Shown in pieces: positions 1-6,193 of a stretch of 7,054 nucleotides of DNA. Under the pieces are notes generated by a model. It saw only the letters and a list, made by a program, of their open reading frames with translations, had not been told where the DNA came from and made no database searches. How positions within the stretch are numbered: the stretch's first letter is position 1; every line of letters begins with the position of its first letter. Source of the stretch: Desulfomonile tiedjei (GTDB taxonomy: Bacteria; Desulfobacterota; Desulfomonilia; Desulfomonilales; Desulfomonilaceae); assembly GCA_020718965.1 (NCBI GenBank), contig DYRE01000110.1:1-7054 (forward strand), given 5' to 3'. A program made the position numbers and the translations under genes.

Positions 1-782
1 GGCGTTACTCCATAAAGCTCCTGAGCGCCACCCAAAGCGACTCTGAAACCACTTATGACTTCATCAAAAATCAGCAAGGCGCCATGACTTGTACTAATAT
101 CCCGAAGTCCCTCAAGAAACCCGGCCGCCGGCTTTACTACGCCCATGTTTCCGGCAATCGGTTCTACAATAACTGCAGCGATCTCGGTCGACATGGATTC
201 AAAACACTCTTTGACTCCTTCTAAGTCGTTGTATGGAATGACAATCGTTTGCTCGACCAATGACTTTGGCGCTCCCAGAGAATCAGGGATCGAGAAGGTG
301 GCGGCGCCGGACCCCGCCTTCGCCAAAAGACCATCACTATGGCCATGATAACAACCTGAAAACTTTATTATTTTTTCTCGGCCTGTATATCCTCGAGCCA
401 GACGAATGGCGCTCATGGTAGCTTCTGTGCCTGAACTTACCAGCCGGACCATTTCAATAGAAGGAACAAGCTCAGCTATCAGTTCGGCTAGATCGATCTC
501 AAGCCTAGTTGGGGCCCCAAACGATGTTCCGTCGCGCATTGTCCTTGAAAGGGCGTCCAGAACTTCAGGGTTAGCGTGCCCCAATATGAGGGGGCCCCAG
601 GAACAAACATAATCAATAAAGTTGTTCCCGTCTTCATCTACAATGTGACTCCCGTACCCCGATTTAACAAAATGAGGTGTCAATCCTACTGATCGGAAGG
701 CTCTGACTGGAGAATTTACTCCCCCGGGAATGTAACGAACCGCCTTCGAGTATAGTTCTTCTGAAATCTGGTTGCTTATCAT
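1..782 (-). CDS. hemL: Glutamate-1-semialdehyde 2,1-aminomutase, N-terminal part (cut by window edge)
   Basis: This is a PLP-dependent cytosolic enzyme that converts glutamate-1-semialdehyde to 5-aminolevulinate, the last C5-pathway step feeding all tetrapyrroles. About 260 residues are visible of a family length near 430. Seen in the translation, in order: IPGGVNSPVRAF near residue 20, SSGTEATMSAIRLARG (cofactor-phosphate and fold region), CYHGHSDGLLAKAGSG, VEPIAGNMGV, and FDEVISGFR with Asp at about 240, the residue expected to contact the PLP ring nitrogen. The catalytic lysine lies beyond the left edge. I chose the ATG at 782 because GGAG sits 8 nt upstream. An in-frame ATG at 803 would add seven residues (MSTGELS) but has no clear Shine-Dalgarno. 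It follows the AhbB-like gene by about 40 bp, probably in one operon. The family assignment is secure; only the start is uncertain. Confidence 0.96.
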   Translation of the reverse strand, partial: MISNQISEELYSKAVRYIPGGVNSPVRAFRSVGLTPHFVKSGYGSHIVDEDGNNFIDYVCSWGPLILGHANPEVLDALSRTMRDGTSFGAPTRLEIDLAELIAELVPSIEMVRLVSSGTEATMSAIRLARGYTGREKIIKFSGCYHGHSDGLLAKAGSGAATFSIPDSLGAPKSLVEQTIVIPYNDLEGVKECFESMSTEIAAVIVEPIAGNMGVVKPAAGFLEGLRDISTSHGALLIFDEVISGFRVALGGAQELYGVT

Positions 783-790
783 GGACAATT

Positions 791-794
791 CTCC
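791..794 (-). promoter_or_regulatory. Ribosome binding site deciding the hemL start
   Basis: On the minus strand GGAG is followed by 8 nt and then the ATG at 782. The alternative in-frame ATG at 803 is preceded by a T/A/C-rich stretch without purine-rich complementarity to 16S rRNA. This favours 782, although 803 cannot be excluded. Confidence 0.6.
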
Positions 795-822
795 GGTTGA
801 CATATGTTGTGCAAAAGTCAAA

Positions 823-1305
823 TCAATCGTCAAAGTAAGTCATGCTAACTTTTTTCAGTTCTTTCTCGCTGAACAGAATTTCATATTTTTCGAGGCCGAC
901 TTGTTTCGCCATCCTGGTGACTGTTCTCATGCACTCTTCTTTCGAAGGGGAATGTATCATAGTAAAAAGATTTCCTCCCATAGCCCCAAATGGAGGACGT
1001 TCGTAACAATGAGTGACCTGTGGAATATTGGCGAAGATTTCTCCAATCTCCTCGATCCGATCGGGCGCTACTTTCCACACAACCATCCCGTTGAAGTTAA
1101 TCCCTGCCTCGATATGTCTTATCATGGCTCCAATTCTACGAATTATCCCTGAATTCAGCATCTGTTTAATCCGCATGATAACTTCCTCTTCCGGCACATT
1201 GAGCTCTTTTCCGATTAACGCGTAAGGCTCTGAGGTTCCATACAGATCACCCTGAAGCGCAGTAAGAATACCTTTGTCAATTCCGTCGAGATTAAGACTG
1301 GACAT
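823..1305 (-). CDS. ahbB: Siroheme decarboxylase subunit, AhbB-like (AsnC/Lrp-type fold)
   Basis: AhbA and AhbB together decarboxylate siroheme to 12,18-didecarboxysiroheme in the siroheme-dependent heme pathway; their homologues NirD/L/G/H act in heme d1 synthesis. The 160-residue protein has an Lrp/AsnC-like winged helix-turn-helix at about 6-58, ending in the family signature RRIGA (56-60). An alpha/beta ligand domain follows with NGMVVWKV (72-79), HCYERP (99-104), NLFTMIH (112-118) and LFSEKELKK (144-152). HCY-RP and the TMIH segment fit the AhbB branch better than AhbA. In the AhbB proteins I recall, a WPYN-like segment precedes LFTM; here it reads AMGGN. Only one subunit gene is in the window. 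A plain Lrp-type regulator is less likely given the motifs and the hemL neighbour. The upstream AAGGTAAAG is a weak ribosome site at long spacing. Confidence 0.85.
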   Translation of the reverse strand: MSSLNLDGIDKGILTALQGDLYGTSEPYALIGKELNVPEEEVIMRIKQMLNSGIIRRIGAMIRHIEAGINFNGMVVWKVAPDRIEEIGEIFANIPQVTHCYERPPFGAMGGNLFTMIHSPSKEECMRTVTRMAKQVGLEKYEILFSEKELKKVSMTYFDD

Positions 1306-1356
1306 TTGATGACTTTACCTTATAAAATTTGATTAACTTATACTTCTACAGATTAA
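1306..1356. other. AT-rich divergent intergenic gap
   Basis: These 51 bp separate the minus-strand ahbB-hemL pair from the plus-strand nucleosidase gene, so promoters for both directions must lie here or in the flanking coding ends. AT-rich hexamers are present (TATAAA at 1321-1326, TTATAC at 1338-1343), but none has a well-spaced -35 partner. I therefore assign no specific promoter. No Shine-Dalgarno precedes the plus-strand ATG at 1357. Confidence 0.5.
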
Positions 1357-2115
1357 ATGAACAAAGAAAAATATACATTTTGTTTTGTGTTTGCGATGGG
1401 AATAGAATCCCATCGCTTTTTAAAACGTGTCGAGATTAAAAAACGCTGGAAAGTTGGTCACGCTACTCACCGAGCGGTTTTTTTTGAGGGCGACACATTT
1501 CTCGTTATCCGAAGTGGAATTGGTTTCCAGAAAGCGTTGGAAGCCTGCAGAAGCTTGAATTCCAAGCCCCAACACATACTGAGTGTCGGAACCTGCGGGG
1601 CGTTGACCCAAGAACTCGTGCCGGGCGATATTGTGCTCGCAAGTGAAACTATTTATTCTGGAGATCCGAGCGCAAGAGTGAAATGCTCGGATCGACTCTT
1701 GGCAGCCTCGGAGTCCGCATGTTCCAGATTAGGTTTAAGATACCGTGTCGCTCCAATAGTAACTTCTGACAAAGCTGTATTCTTAAAATCCGAGAGAGAA
1801 AAGCTGAAATTACGATGCGGCGCCGAGGCCGTGGACATGGAGAGTCACGCTATTGGAGTAGGAGCGGCTTCAATTGGTTCCCCTTTTGGGGTGATACGGG
1901 TTGTGTCCGATGGGGTAAATTCCCCACCACTTCCGGATAGTTCGGTCATAAAAAACTGGAAAAACAGATTACACAGGCTTCCGGAAAATGTTGGCCCACT
2001 GTTGGCGTGGTGGAAATTCCTAAAGGCTTTCAACGCTTCGATCAAGAAACTTGATGGACCGTTGATTGAACTGACCAGGACGATTAAAAAATCCAATTTC
2101 GGGGAAGAGACATAA
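1357..2115 (+). CDS. Nucleoside phosphorylase/nucleosidase family protein (HpnG- or MTA/SAH-nucleosidase-like)
   Basis: This 252-residue protein belongs to the PNP/UDP/MTAN superfamily, which cleaves the N-glycosidic bond of nucleosides. Seen: a first strand with FAMGIES (12-18), equivalent to the GAMEEE segment of MTA/SAH nucleosidases; SGIG (53-56); SVGTCGAL with LVPGDIV (76-93); AVDMESHAIGVGA (158-170), which supplies the purine/ribose-binding Met-Glu pair; and VVSDG (182-186), where Asp185 matches the catalytic proton donor. The extended C-terminus after SPPLPDS resembles the hopanoid-associated phosphorylase HpnG more than short MTA/SAH nucleosidases. No hopanoid genes are nearby, and futalosine hydrolase is another possible role, so the substrate is left open. 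The ATG at 1357 is kept because the next Met (14) would remove part of the first strand. No Shine-Dalgarno is visible. A terminator-like hairpin lies within codons 13-21. Confidence 0.85.
   Translation: MNKEKYTFCFVFAMGIESHRFLKRVEIKKRWKVGHATHRAVFFEGDTFLVIRSGIGFQKALEACRSLNSKPQHILSVGTCGALTQELVPGDIVLASETIYSGDPSARVKCSDRLLAASESACSRLGLRYRVAPIVTSDKAVFLKSEREKLKLRCGAEAVDMESHAIGVGAASIGSPFGVIRVVSDGVNSPPLPDSSVIKNWKNRLHRLPENVGPLLAWWKFLKAFNASIKKLDGPLIELTRTIKKSNFGEET
1393..1421 (+). terminator. Terminator-like hairpin inside the start of the nucleosidase gene
   Basis: GCGATGGGA (1393-1401) and TCCCATCGC (1408-1416) form a perfect 9-bp stem with a 6-nt loop, followed at once by five T residues (1417-1421). 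This has the form of a Rho-independent terminator on the plus strand. It lies within codons 13-21 of the downstream gene, only about 37 nt after the ATG. The structure is plain from the sequence; activity as an attenuator, or any function at all, is inference. Confidence 0.5.
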
Positions 2116-2239
2116 CCTCGCTCACTGTAAAGGGTCTAGGACGTGTTATTGTTTCCAGAGTTCACTGTTCAGAGTCGAATTGGTGTTAGAGTCGCTATCA
2201 TTTACTTAAGAGCTTTGCCGGAATTTATTAGGAGATAAC
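2116..2239 (+). other. Intergenic leader before the thioesterase gene
   Basis: This 124-bp gap holds no ORF, no clear terminator for the upstream gene and no well-formed promoter. TATCAT at 2196-2201 resembles a -10 but lacks a -35 at suitable distance. Two short direct repeats are seen: TCACTGT at 2122-2128 and 2162-2168, and AGAGTCG at 2171-2177 and 2188-2194 (17-bp period). They are short enough to be chance. Confidence 0.4.
2230..2234 (+). promoter_or_regulatory. Ribosome binding site fixing a TTG start
   Basis: AGGAG lies 5 nt upstream of the TTG at 2240-2242. It is the strongest Shine-Dalgarno in the window and supports TTG as the real initiation codon of the thioesterase gene. Confidence 0.8.
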
Positions 2240-2668
2240 TTGGTTAATCAAAATGTTTTCCCTTCACACACTACGAGGGAAAGTCTTTTCGAGTGCACGG
2301 TCTACTATGAAGACACTGATTGTATGGGTGTAGTGTATCATGCAAATTATCTGAGATTCCTTGAACGCGCCCGTTCCGCATACGTCTCGAATCGTTTGGG
2401 AACAAGTATTGTTGAGTATCACCAACGTGGTTGTCTTTTCATGGTCCACAAAATTGAAATAGCTTACCATTCTCCGGCAAAACTCGGGGATCTTCTTACA
2501 ATCAGAACATGGATCGACAAAACCACATCATTCCGGATTGTCGTAAAGCAGATTATCATCAGGAAAGGCTTGCCCAAAGATTATCTCGTGACTGCAAATG
2601 TAACGCTTGTAGCAGTGGGAGGCGATGGGCAACTTATGGAAATTCCTAATGAGTTTCACAGCATTTAG
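2240..2668 (+). CDS. YbgC-like acyl-CoA thioesterase (4-hydroxybenzoyl-CoA thioesterase family)
   Basis: This 142-residue single hotdog-fold protein is predicted to hydrolyse acyl-CoA thioesters in the cytosol or at the inner membrane. It carries the 4HBT/YbgC signature almost intact: YYEDTDCMGVVYHANY at 22-37 followed by LRFLERAR (38-45). Asp27 aligns with the catalytic Asp18 of Haemophilus YbgC as I recall it. Translation must begin at TTG 2240: AGGAG precedes it by 5 nt, and the first in-frame ATG is codon 29, inside the active-site motif. In many proteobacteria ybgC heads the tolQRA-tolB-pal cluster. Here it is followed after 15 bp by an exported DUF2059-like protein, so a Tol-Pal role is not supported by context and I leave the symbol blank. 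The family is secure; the substrate is not known. Confidence 0.92.
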   Translation: MVNQNVFPSHTTRESLFECTVYYEDTDCMGVVYHANYLRFLERARSAYVSNRLGTSIVEYHQRGCLFMVHKIEIAYHSPAKLGDLLTIRTWIDKTTSFRIVVKQIIIRKGLPKDYLVTANVTLVAVGGDGQLMEIPNEFHSI

Positions 2669-2683
2669 AGGATTCGGAATCTA

Positions 2684-3517
2684 ATGAAATCGCGGATGGC
2701 TCTAAAAGTTGCTGTGATCATAGTTAGTTCGATCTTGTTTCCTTCCTGGGCCATTTTGTCGGGAGCCGAAATAAAAGATCCGGATTTAGAAAAAGCCATC
2801 AGGATCTCAGGCCTCCGTGGGCAAATTCAGAGTATGCCGGCCGCTTTTGTTATGACTATTCCGGCCGACATGTTCTCCGATAATCAAGAACGTTCGCGTT
2901 TTTACTCCAGAATCAAAGATAAGGTTACATCTGAAAGCCTCCTCGAAATTGTTCAGGAAACCTTCTCCAAAAATATTGATAAGGAAAACCTGAAGCAGGT
3001 TTTACAGTTTTATCAATCCGGTCTCGGTCGAAGGATCGGCCACCTTCAGAGCGAAGCGCTGTCGCCATACGCCATAAAAACAATCAGAGAGGGCAGAAGA
3101 TTTACGGCCAGCCTCGATAGCAACAGACTCATGCTTCTGGAACGCCTGATTGATGGACTTAACACGGACAGAAACAACATCATTTTCAGAAGATTAATCG
3201 TTAGGTTGATAGGGATCACCGCCTGTAAGCAACCCTCTGTCCCAGAAGGCTATGTTGACGCTCGACTGAAGCTATTGGAAAAATCCTTTGAAAATGATTA
3301 CGCTTCATTGAGGGAGATCACCCTGAATTGCTTCTCCAACACATTTAGATCGTTGAGCAATGCTGAACTAGAAGCTTTGATAAAATTCCATGAATCCCAA
3401 GAAGGGACCTGGTTCCAGACTACAGTTTCCAAGGCTTTTGAAAAGATTATTATAGAAACGATTCGTTCCATAGAGCGGGAACTCGGTAATTCTAGGGCCG
3501 ACGTCCCAGCAAGATGA
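2684..3517 (+). CDS. Exported protein with two DUF2059-like halves, function unknown
   Basis: This 277-residue protein probably resides in the periplasm. A Sec signal peptide is visible: basic start MKSR, hydrophobic stretch at about 6-24, likely cleavage after LSGA (28). The mature part is mostly helical and appears duplicated. NLKQVLQFYQSGLGRRI (102-118) matches the DUF2059 pattern of an ELxxLxxFYxSxxG helix. A second copy, ELEALIKFHESQEGTWF (228-244), sits at a similar place in the second half, each preceded by a helix resembling LEIVQETFSK or LREITLNCFSN. Cys181 and Cys216 could form a disulfide. DUF2059 has no settled function. The gene lies 15 bp behind the thioesterase and is probably cotranscribed. 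The ATG at 2684 has a GAGG about 12 nt upstream; Met5 (2696) is an alternative start. The domain match is from pattern recognition and needs a profile search. Confidence 0.8.
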   Translation: MKSRMALKVAVIIVSSILFPSWAILSGAEIKDPDLEKAIRISGLRGQIQSMPAAFVMTIPADMFSDNQERSRFYSRIKDKVTSESLLEIVQETFSKNIDKENLKQVLQFYQSGLGRRIGHLQSEALSPYAIKTIREGRRFTASLDSNRLMLLERLIDGLNTDRNNIIFRRLIVRLIGITACKQPSVPEGYVDARLKLLEKSFENDYASLREITLNCFSNTFRSLSNAELEALIKFHESQEGTWFQTTVSKAFEKIIIETIRSIERELGNSRADVPAR

Positions 3518-3561
3518 ACTAGTCATTTATAATTAGAGTTTGAATCTAACGTTTGGCCCAC

Positions 3562-3579
3562 AGACGGGAGAAAACGTCT
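3562..3579 (+). other. Small hairpin upstream of the 3589 start
   Basis: AGACG (3562-3566) can pair with CGTCT (3575-3579), leaving the purine-rich loop GGAGAAAA. The loop contains the only good Shine-Dalgarno-like bases ahead of the ATG at 3589, but about 18 nt away. A 5-bp stem is weak evidence; it could be incidental. Confidence 0.25.
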
Positions 3580-3588
3580 CAAGAAATT

Positions 3589-4134
3589 ATGAACACCGAA
3601 TCCACAAAACTCATTATATTTCTTATTTGCACAACTTTGCTGATCTGCTCTTCCGAAATTCTGGCGTCATCTCCAGAGGCTTTCAAGGTTTACAAGGATC
3701 CGTTAGGTAGATATTCTCTCAAATATCCCTCCACCATGAAGGTCCAGGACTCTAATCCAAATGAGACGCTTATCTTCCATCCGGGCGCCACGTTTAGGAT
3801 TAGCATAGCAATTGAAAAACGTATCAAGAAAGGGCCACCTAATGCGGCCGGTTTTCTGGAGGCATTTAAGAAGAATCTCAAGCTGGAGACACGAGATCTT
3901 GAAATTTTGAAAGAGGGCAAGTCCTCTGACATAGAAGGAGCGCAGGCTTATCTGAGTTATGCTTTTACAGACAAACGTGGTATCAGGCTAATCCAGTTGT
4001 GCCAGTATTACGCGTCTGAAACCTCGTTTCTCCAGTTAATTATCTCGGACAAGCAAGAGGGGTTCAAAAACCTGGAACCAATAATTTGGGAGATTCACAA
4101 ATCCTTACGCATACTCAAGCCAACTCTTCAATGA
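3589..4134 (+). CDS. Small exported protein, possibly PsbP/Mog1-like fold, function unknown
   Basis: Starting at ATG 3589 this is 181 residues. It begins with a typical signal peptide: Lys7, hydrophobic core about 8-20 (LIIFLICTTLLIC), likely cleavage after EILA (26). There is no lipobox, since the residue before the Cys is Ile. The mature part opens with VYKDPLGRYSLKYP and shows alternating strands, a central IEGAQAYLSYAF segment, and a closing helix ending in HKSLRIL. This is the layout of PsbP/Mog1/DUF1795-type proteins, in which a YxDxxGxFSxxYP start and a terminal SFRxL are common. That resemblance is a judgement by eye. The same frame opens upstream with a TTG at 3553 giving a charged 12-residue extension, but it would put MAHRREKTSQEI before the signal peptide and has no better ribosome site. 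It sits 71 bp after the DUF2059-like gene and 30 bp before uvrB. Confidence 0.75.
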   Translation: MNTESTKLIIFLICTTLLICSSEILASSPEAFKVYKDPLGRYSLKYPSTMKVQDSNPNETLIFHPGATFRISIAIEKRIKKGPPNAAGFLEAFKKNLKLETRDLEILKEGKSSDIEGAQAYLSYAFTDKRGIRLIQLCQYYASETSFLQLIISDKQEGFKNLEPIIWEIHKSLRILKPTLQ

Positions 4135-4164
4135 CGATCCAATTTCCTTAAGAGATCATAAACA

Positions 4165-6165
4165 ATGAGCGTCTTCGAGTTAGTATCGGACTTCAAGGCA
4201 CAGGGTGATCAACCCAAGGCTATTGAAACCCTGGTAGCCGGTGTCCGCGCCGGGATTCAACACCAGGTTCTCCTTGGCGTTACCGGGTCCGGCAAAACCT
4301 TCACCATGGCCAACGTGATAGCCCAAACAGGAAAAACGTCACTGGTTTTGGCGCCCAACAAGACACTAGCCGCTCAATTGTTCAATGAATTCAAGGAGCT
4401 TTTTCCGCATAACGCCGTTGAATACTTTGTCTCCTATTATGATTATTATCAGCCTGAGGCATACATACCCCAGTCAGACACATTTATTGAGAAAGATTCG
4501 AGCATTAATGAGACCATAGATAAGATGAGGCACTCTGCCACTCGTTCACTTCTTGAAAGGAAAGATGTGATAATTGTCGCTTCAGTATCCTGCATCTATG
4601 GTTTGGGCTCACCGGAAGCATATCAGAATATGCTCGTGCATTTAATTAAAACTGAAGAAACAGATCGGGATGAAATTCTCAAGAAATTGATAGAAATCCA
4701 GTATTCCCGAAACGACATTGATTTTCACAGAGGCGTCTTTAGGGTCCGAGGGGACATCATTGAGGTTTTTCCAGCCTATGAAGAAGACATTGCAATCAGG
4801 ATAGAGTTTTTTGGGGACTTGGTTGAAAACATCTCGGAAATTGATCCACTGAGAGGAAAGGTCTTGCGTCGTCTCGACAGAGTCGCAATATATCCAGCCA
4901 GTCATTATGTCACTGAAAAATCTAGGCTAGTCGAATCGGTGGACAAAATTCTTGAAGAAATGAAGGAGCGTGTCGAGTTCTTCAGATCCGTGGGAAAATT
5001 TATAGAAGCTCAGCGAATCGAAGAGCGCACGAGGTTCGACGTCGAAATGCTCAAGGAAATGGGTTATTGCAATGGCATAGAAAATTATTCCCGATATTTG
5101 ACAGGACGAAGCGAAGGTCAGCCGCCCCCTACCCTGCTCGAATATTTTCCCAAAGATTCGTTATTCCTAATTGATGAATCTCACGTAAGTTTGCCCCAGT
5201 TGAGAGGCATGTATAGAGGCGACAGATCCAGGAAGCAAACACTTGTAGAATATGGTTTCAGGTTACCGAGCGCATTGGACAATAGACCTTTGACCTTCGA
5301 TGAATTTGAACTGCTTCTGAATCAGGCTATATATGTCTCCGCCACGCCTGGACCCCAAGAATTGCTAAAAGCGCAGGCTCAGGTGGTGGAACAAATCATA
5401 AGGCCAACGGGTCTGACCGATCCGGCCATAGAAATTCGGCCCGCATCAGACCAGGTTGATGACCTGCTTCATGAGATTCGAAAAAGAGTAGAAAAAAATC
5501 ACAGAGTCCTGGTTACAACTCTTACAAAAAAGATGGCTGAGGACCTTACAGACTATTACTCCGGTTTGGGAATTCAAATTCAGTATCTGCATTCCGAGAT
5601 TCACACCATAGAGAGAATGGAAATAATTCGGGACCTTCGGTTGGGAAAATTCGACGTATTAGTAGGTATCAATCTTTTAAGGGAGGGCCTGGACATACCT
5701 GAAGTCGCTCTTGTGGCAATACTGGACGCCGACAAAGAAGGTTTTCTGAGATCTGAACGATCCCTGATTCAGACGGCAGGGCGAGCAGCCAGAAATGTTG
5801 ATGGGGTTGTTATTCTTTATGCTGATCGTATTACCGAATCAATGAGGAAAACTGTCGAAGAAACTAGCAGAAGGCGTATTATTCAGCTAGAATTCAACAG
5901 AGAGAATAATATCACGCCAGAGACCATCCAGAAAAATATTGGGGACATCCTGTCATCTCTCTCCGAACGAGACTATGTAACAGTCGAGACTCCCTCGGAT
6001 GAAACTACGCTGGAAATTCCTCCCAAGAAAATCCCCTCTTTAATGAAAAAACTCAACAAGGAGATGTTCGCAGCCGCCAAGAATCTTGAGTTTGAGAAAG
6101 CTGCGGAGATTCGTGATCAAATTAAAGCCATAGAGAAGGCTGCGTTGAAATATGGCGCTGCCTAA
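4165..6165 (+). CDS. uvrB: UvrABC excinuclease subunit B
   Basis: UvrB is the DNA-damage-verifying helicase-like subunit of nucleotide excision repair. It is loaded by UvrA and then recruits UvrC for incision. The 666-residue product is full length for the family. Visible in order: GDQPKAI (14-20); Walker A GVTGSGKT (38-45, Lys44); the beta-hairpin YYDYYQPEAYIP (91-102) that locks the DNA strand; VSCIYGLG (141-148); Walker B-type DESH (337-340); SATPG (392-396); LREGLDIPEV (505-514); QTAGRAARN (536-544), the arginine-finger motif; and a C-terminal UVR domain (about 625-660) that binds UvrC. The ATG at 4165 gives the usual short N-terminus, with a weak AGAG 10 nt upstream. No Escherichia-type or Bacillus-type LexA box is evident in the 30 bp before it. 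It follows the small exported gene closely and converges with scpB. Confidence 0.98.
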   Translation: MSVFELVSDFKAQGDQPKAIETLVAGVRAGIQHQVLLGVTGSGKTFTMANVIAQTGKTSLVLAPNKTLAAQLFNEFKELFPHNAVEYFVSYYDYYQPEAYIPQSDTFIEKDSSINETIDKMRHSATRSLLERKDVIIVASVSCIYGLGSPEAYQNMLVHLIKTEETDRDEILKKLIEIQYSRNDIDFHRGVFRVRGDIIEVFPAYEEDIAIRIEFFGDLVENISEIDPLRGKVLRRLDRVAIYPASHYVTEKSRLVESVDKILEEMKERVEFFRSVGKFIEAQRIEERTRFDVEMLKEMGYCNGIENYSRYLTGRSEGQPPPTLLEYFPKDSLFLIDESHVSLPQLRGMYRGDRSRKQTLVEYGFRLPSALDNRPLTFDEFELLLNQAIYVSATPGPQELLKAQAQVVEQIIRPTGLTDPAIEIRPASDQVDDLLHEIRKRVEKNHRVLVTTLTKKMAEDLTDYYSGLGIQIQYLHSEIHTIERMEIIRDLRLGKFDVLVGINLLREGLDIPEVALVAILDADKEGFLRSERSLIQTAGRAARNVDGVVILYADRITESMRKTVEETSRRRIIQLEFNRENNITPETIQKNIGDILSSLSERDYVTVETPSDETTLEIPPKKIPSLMKKLNKEMFAAAKNLEFEKAAEIRDQIKAIEKAALKYGAA

Positions 6166-6193
6166 GTCGAGTTGTGTTTACTGGAAGCAGCGA
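6166..6193. other. Convergent uvrB/scpB junction
   Basis: Only 28 bp separate the uvrB stop from the scpB stop on the opposite strand. I see no intrinsic terminator: the one possible stem, AGTCG (6165-6169) with CGACT (6191-6195), is 5 bp across a 21-nt loop and has no T-run. Transcripts of the two genes may overlap, or termination may be Rho-dependent. Confidence 0.5.

Noticed and set aside
772..1152. Plus-strand ORF of 126 codons
   Set aside because: It is the antisense shadow of the AhbB-like gene, whose protein motifs are conserved.
1321..1343. Divergent promoters from TATAAA and TTATAC in the 51-bp gap
   Set aside because: Neither has a convincing -35 at proper spacing in either direction.
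3528..3533. TATAAT as a -10 box before the small exported gene
   Set aside because: No -35-like hexamer lies 15-19 bp upstream; a lone hexamer in AT-rich DNA is not enough.
3553..3588. Upstream TTG start adding 12 residues to the small exported protein
   Set aside because: It would place a charged extension ahead of a well-formed signal peptide, and no Shine-Dalgarno is better placed for it than for the ATG at 3589.
4135..4164. LexA/SOS box for uvrB
   Set aside because: Neither the CTGT-N8-ACAG pattern nor the GAAC-N4-GTTC pattern is visible. A lineage-specific LexA site cannot be excluded.
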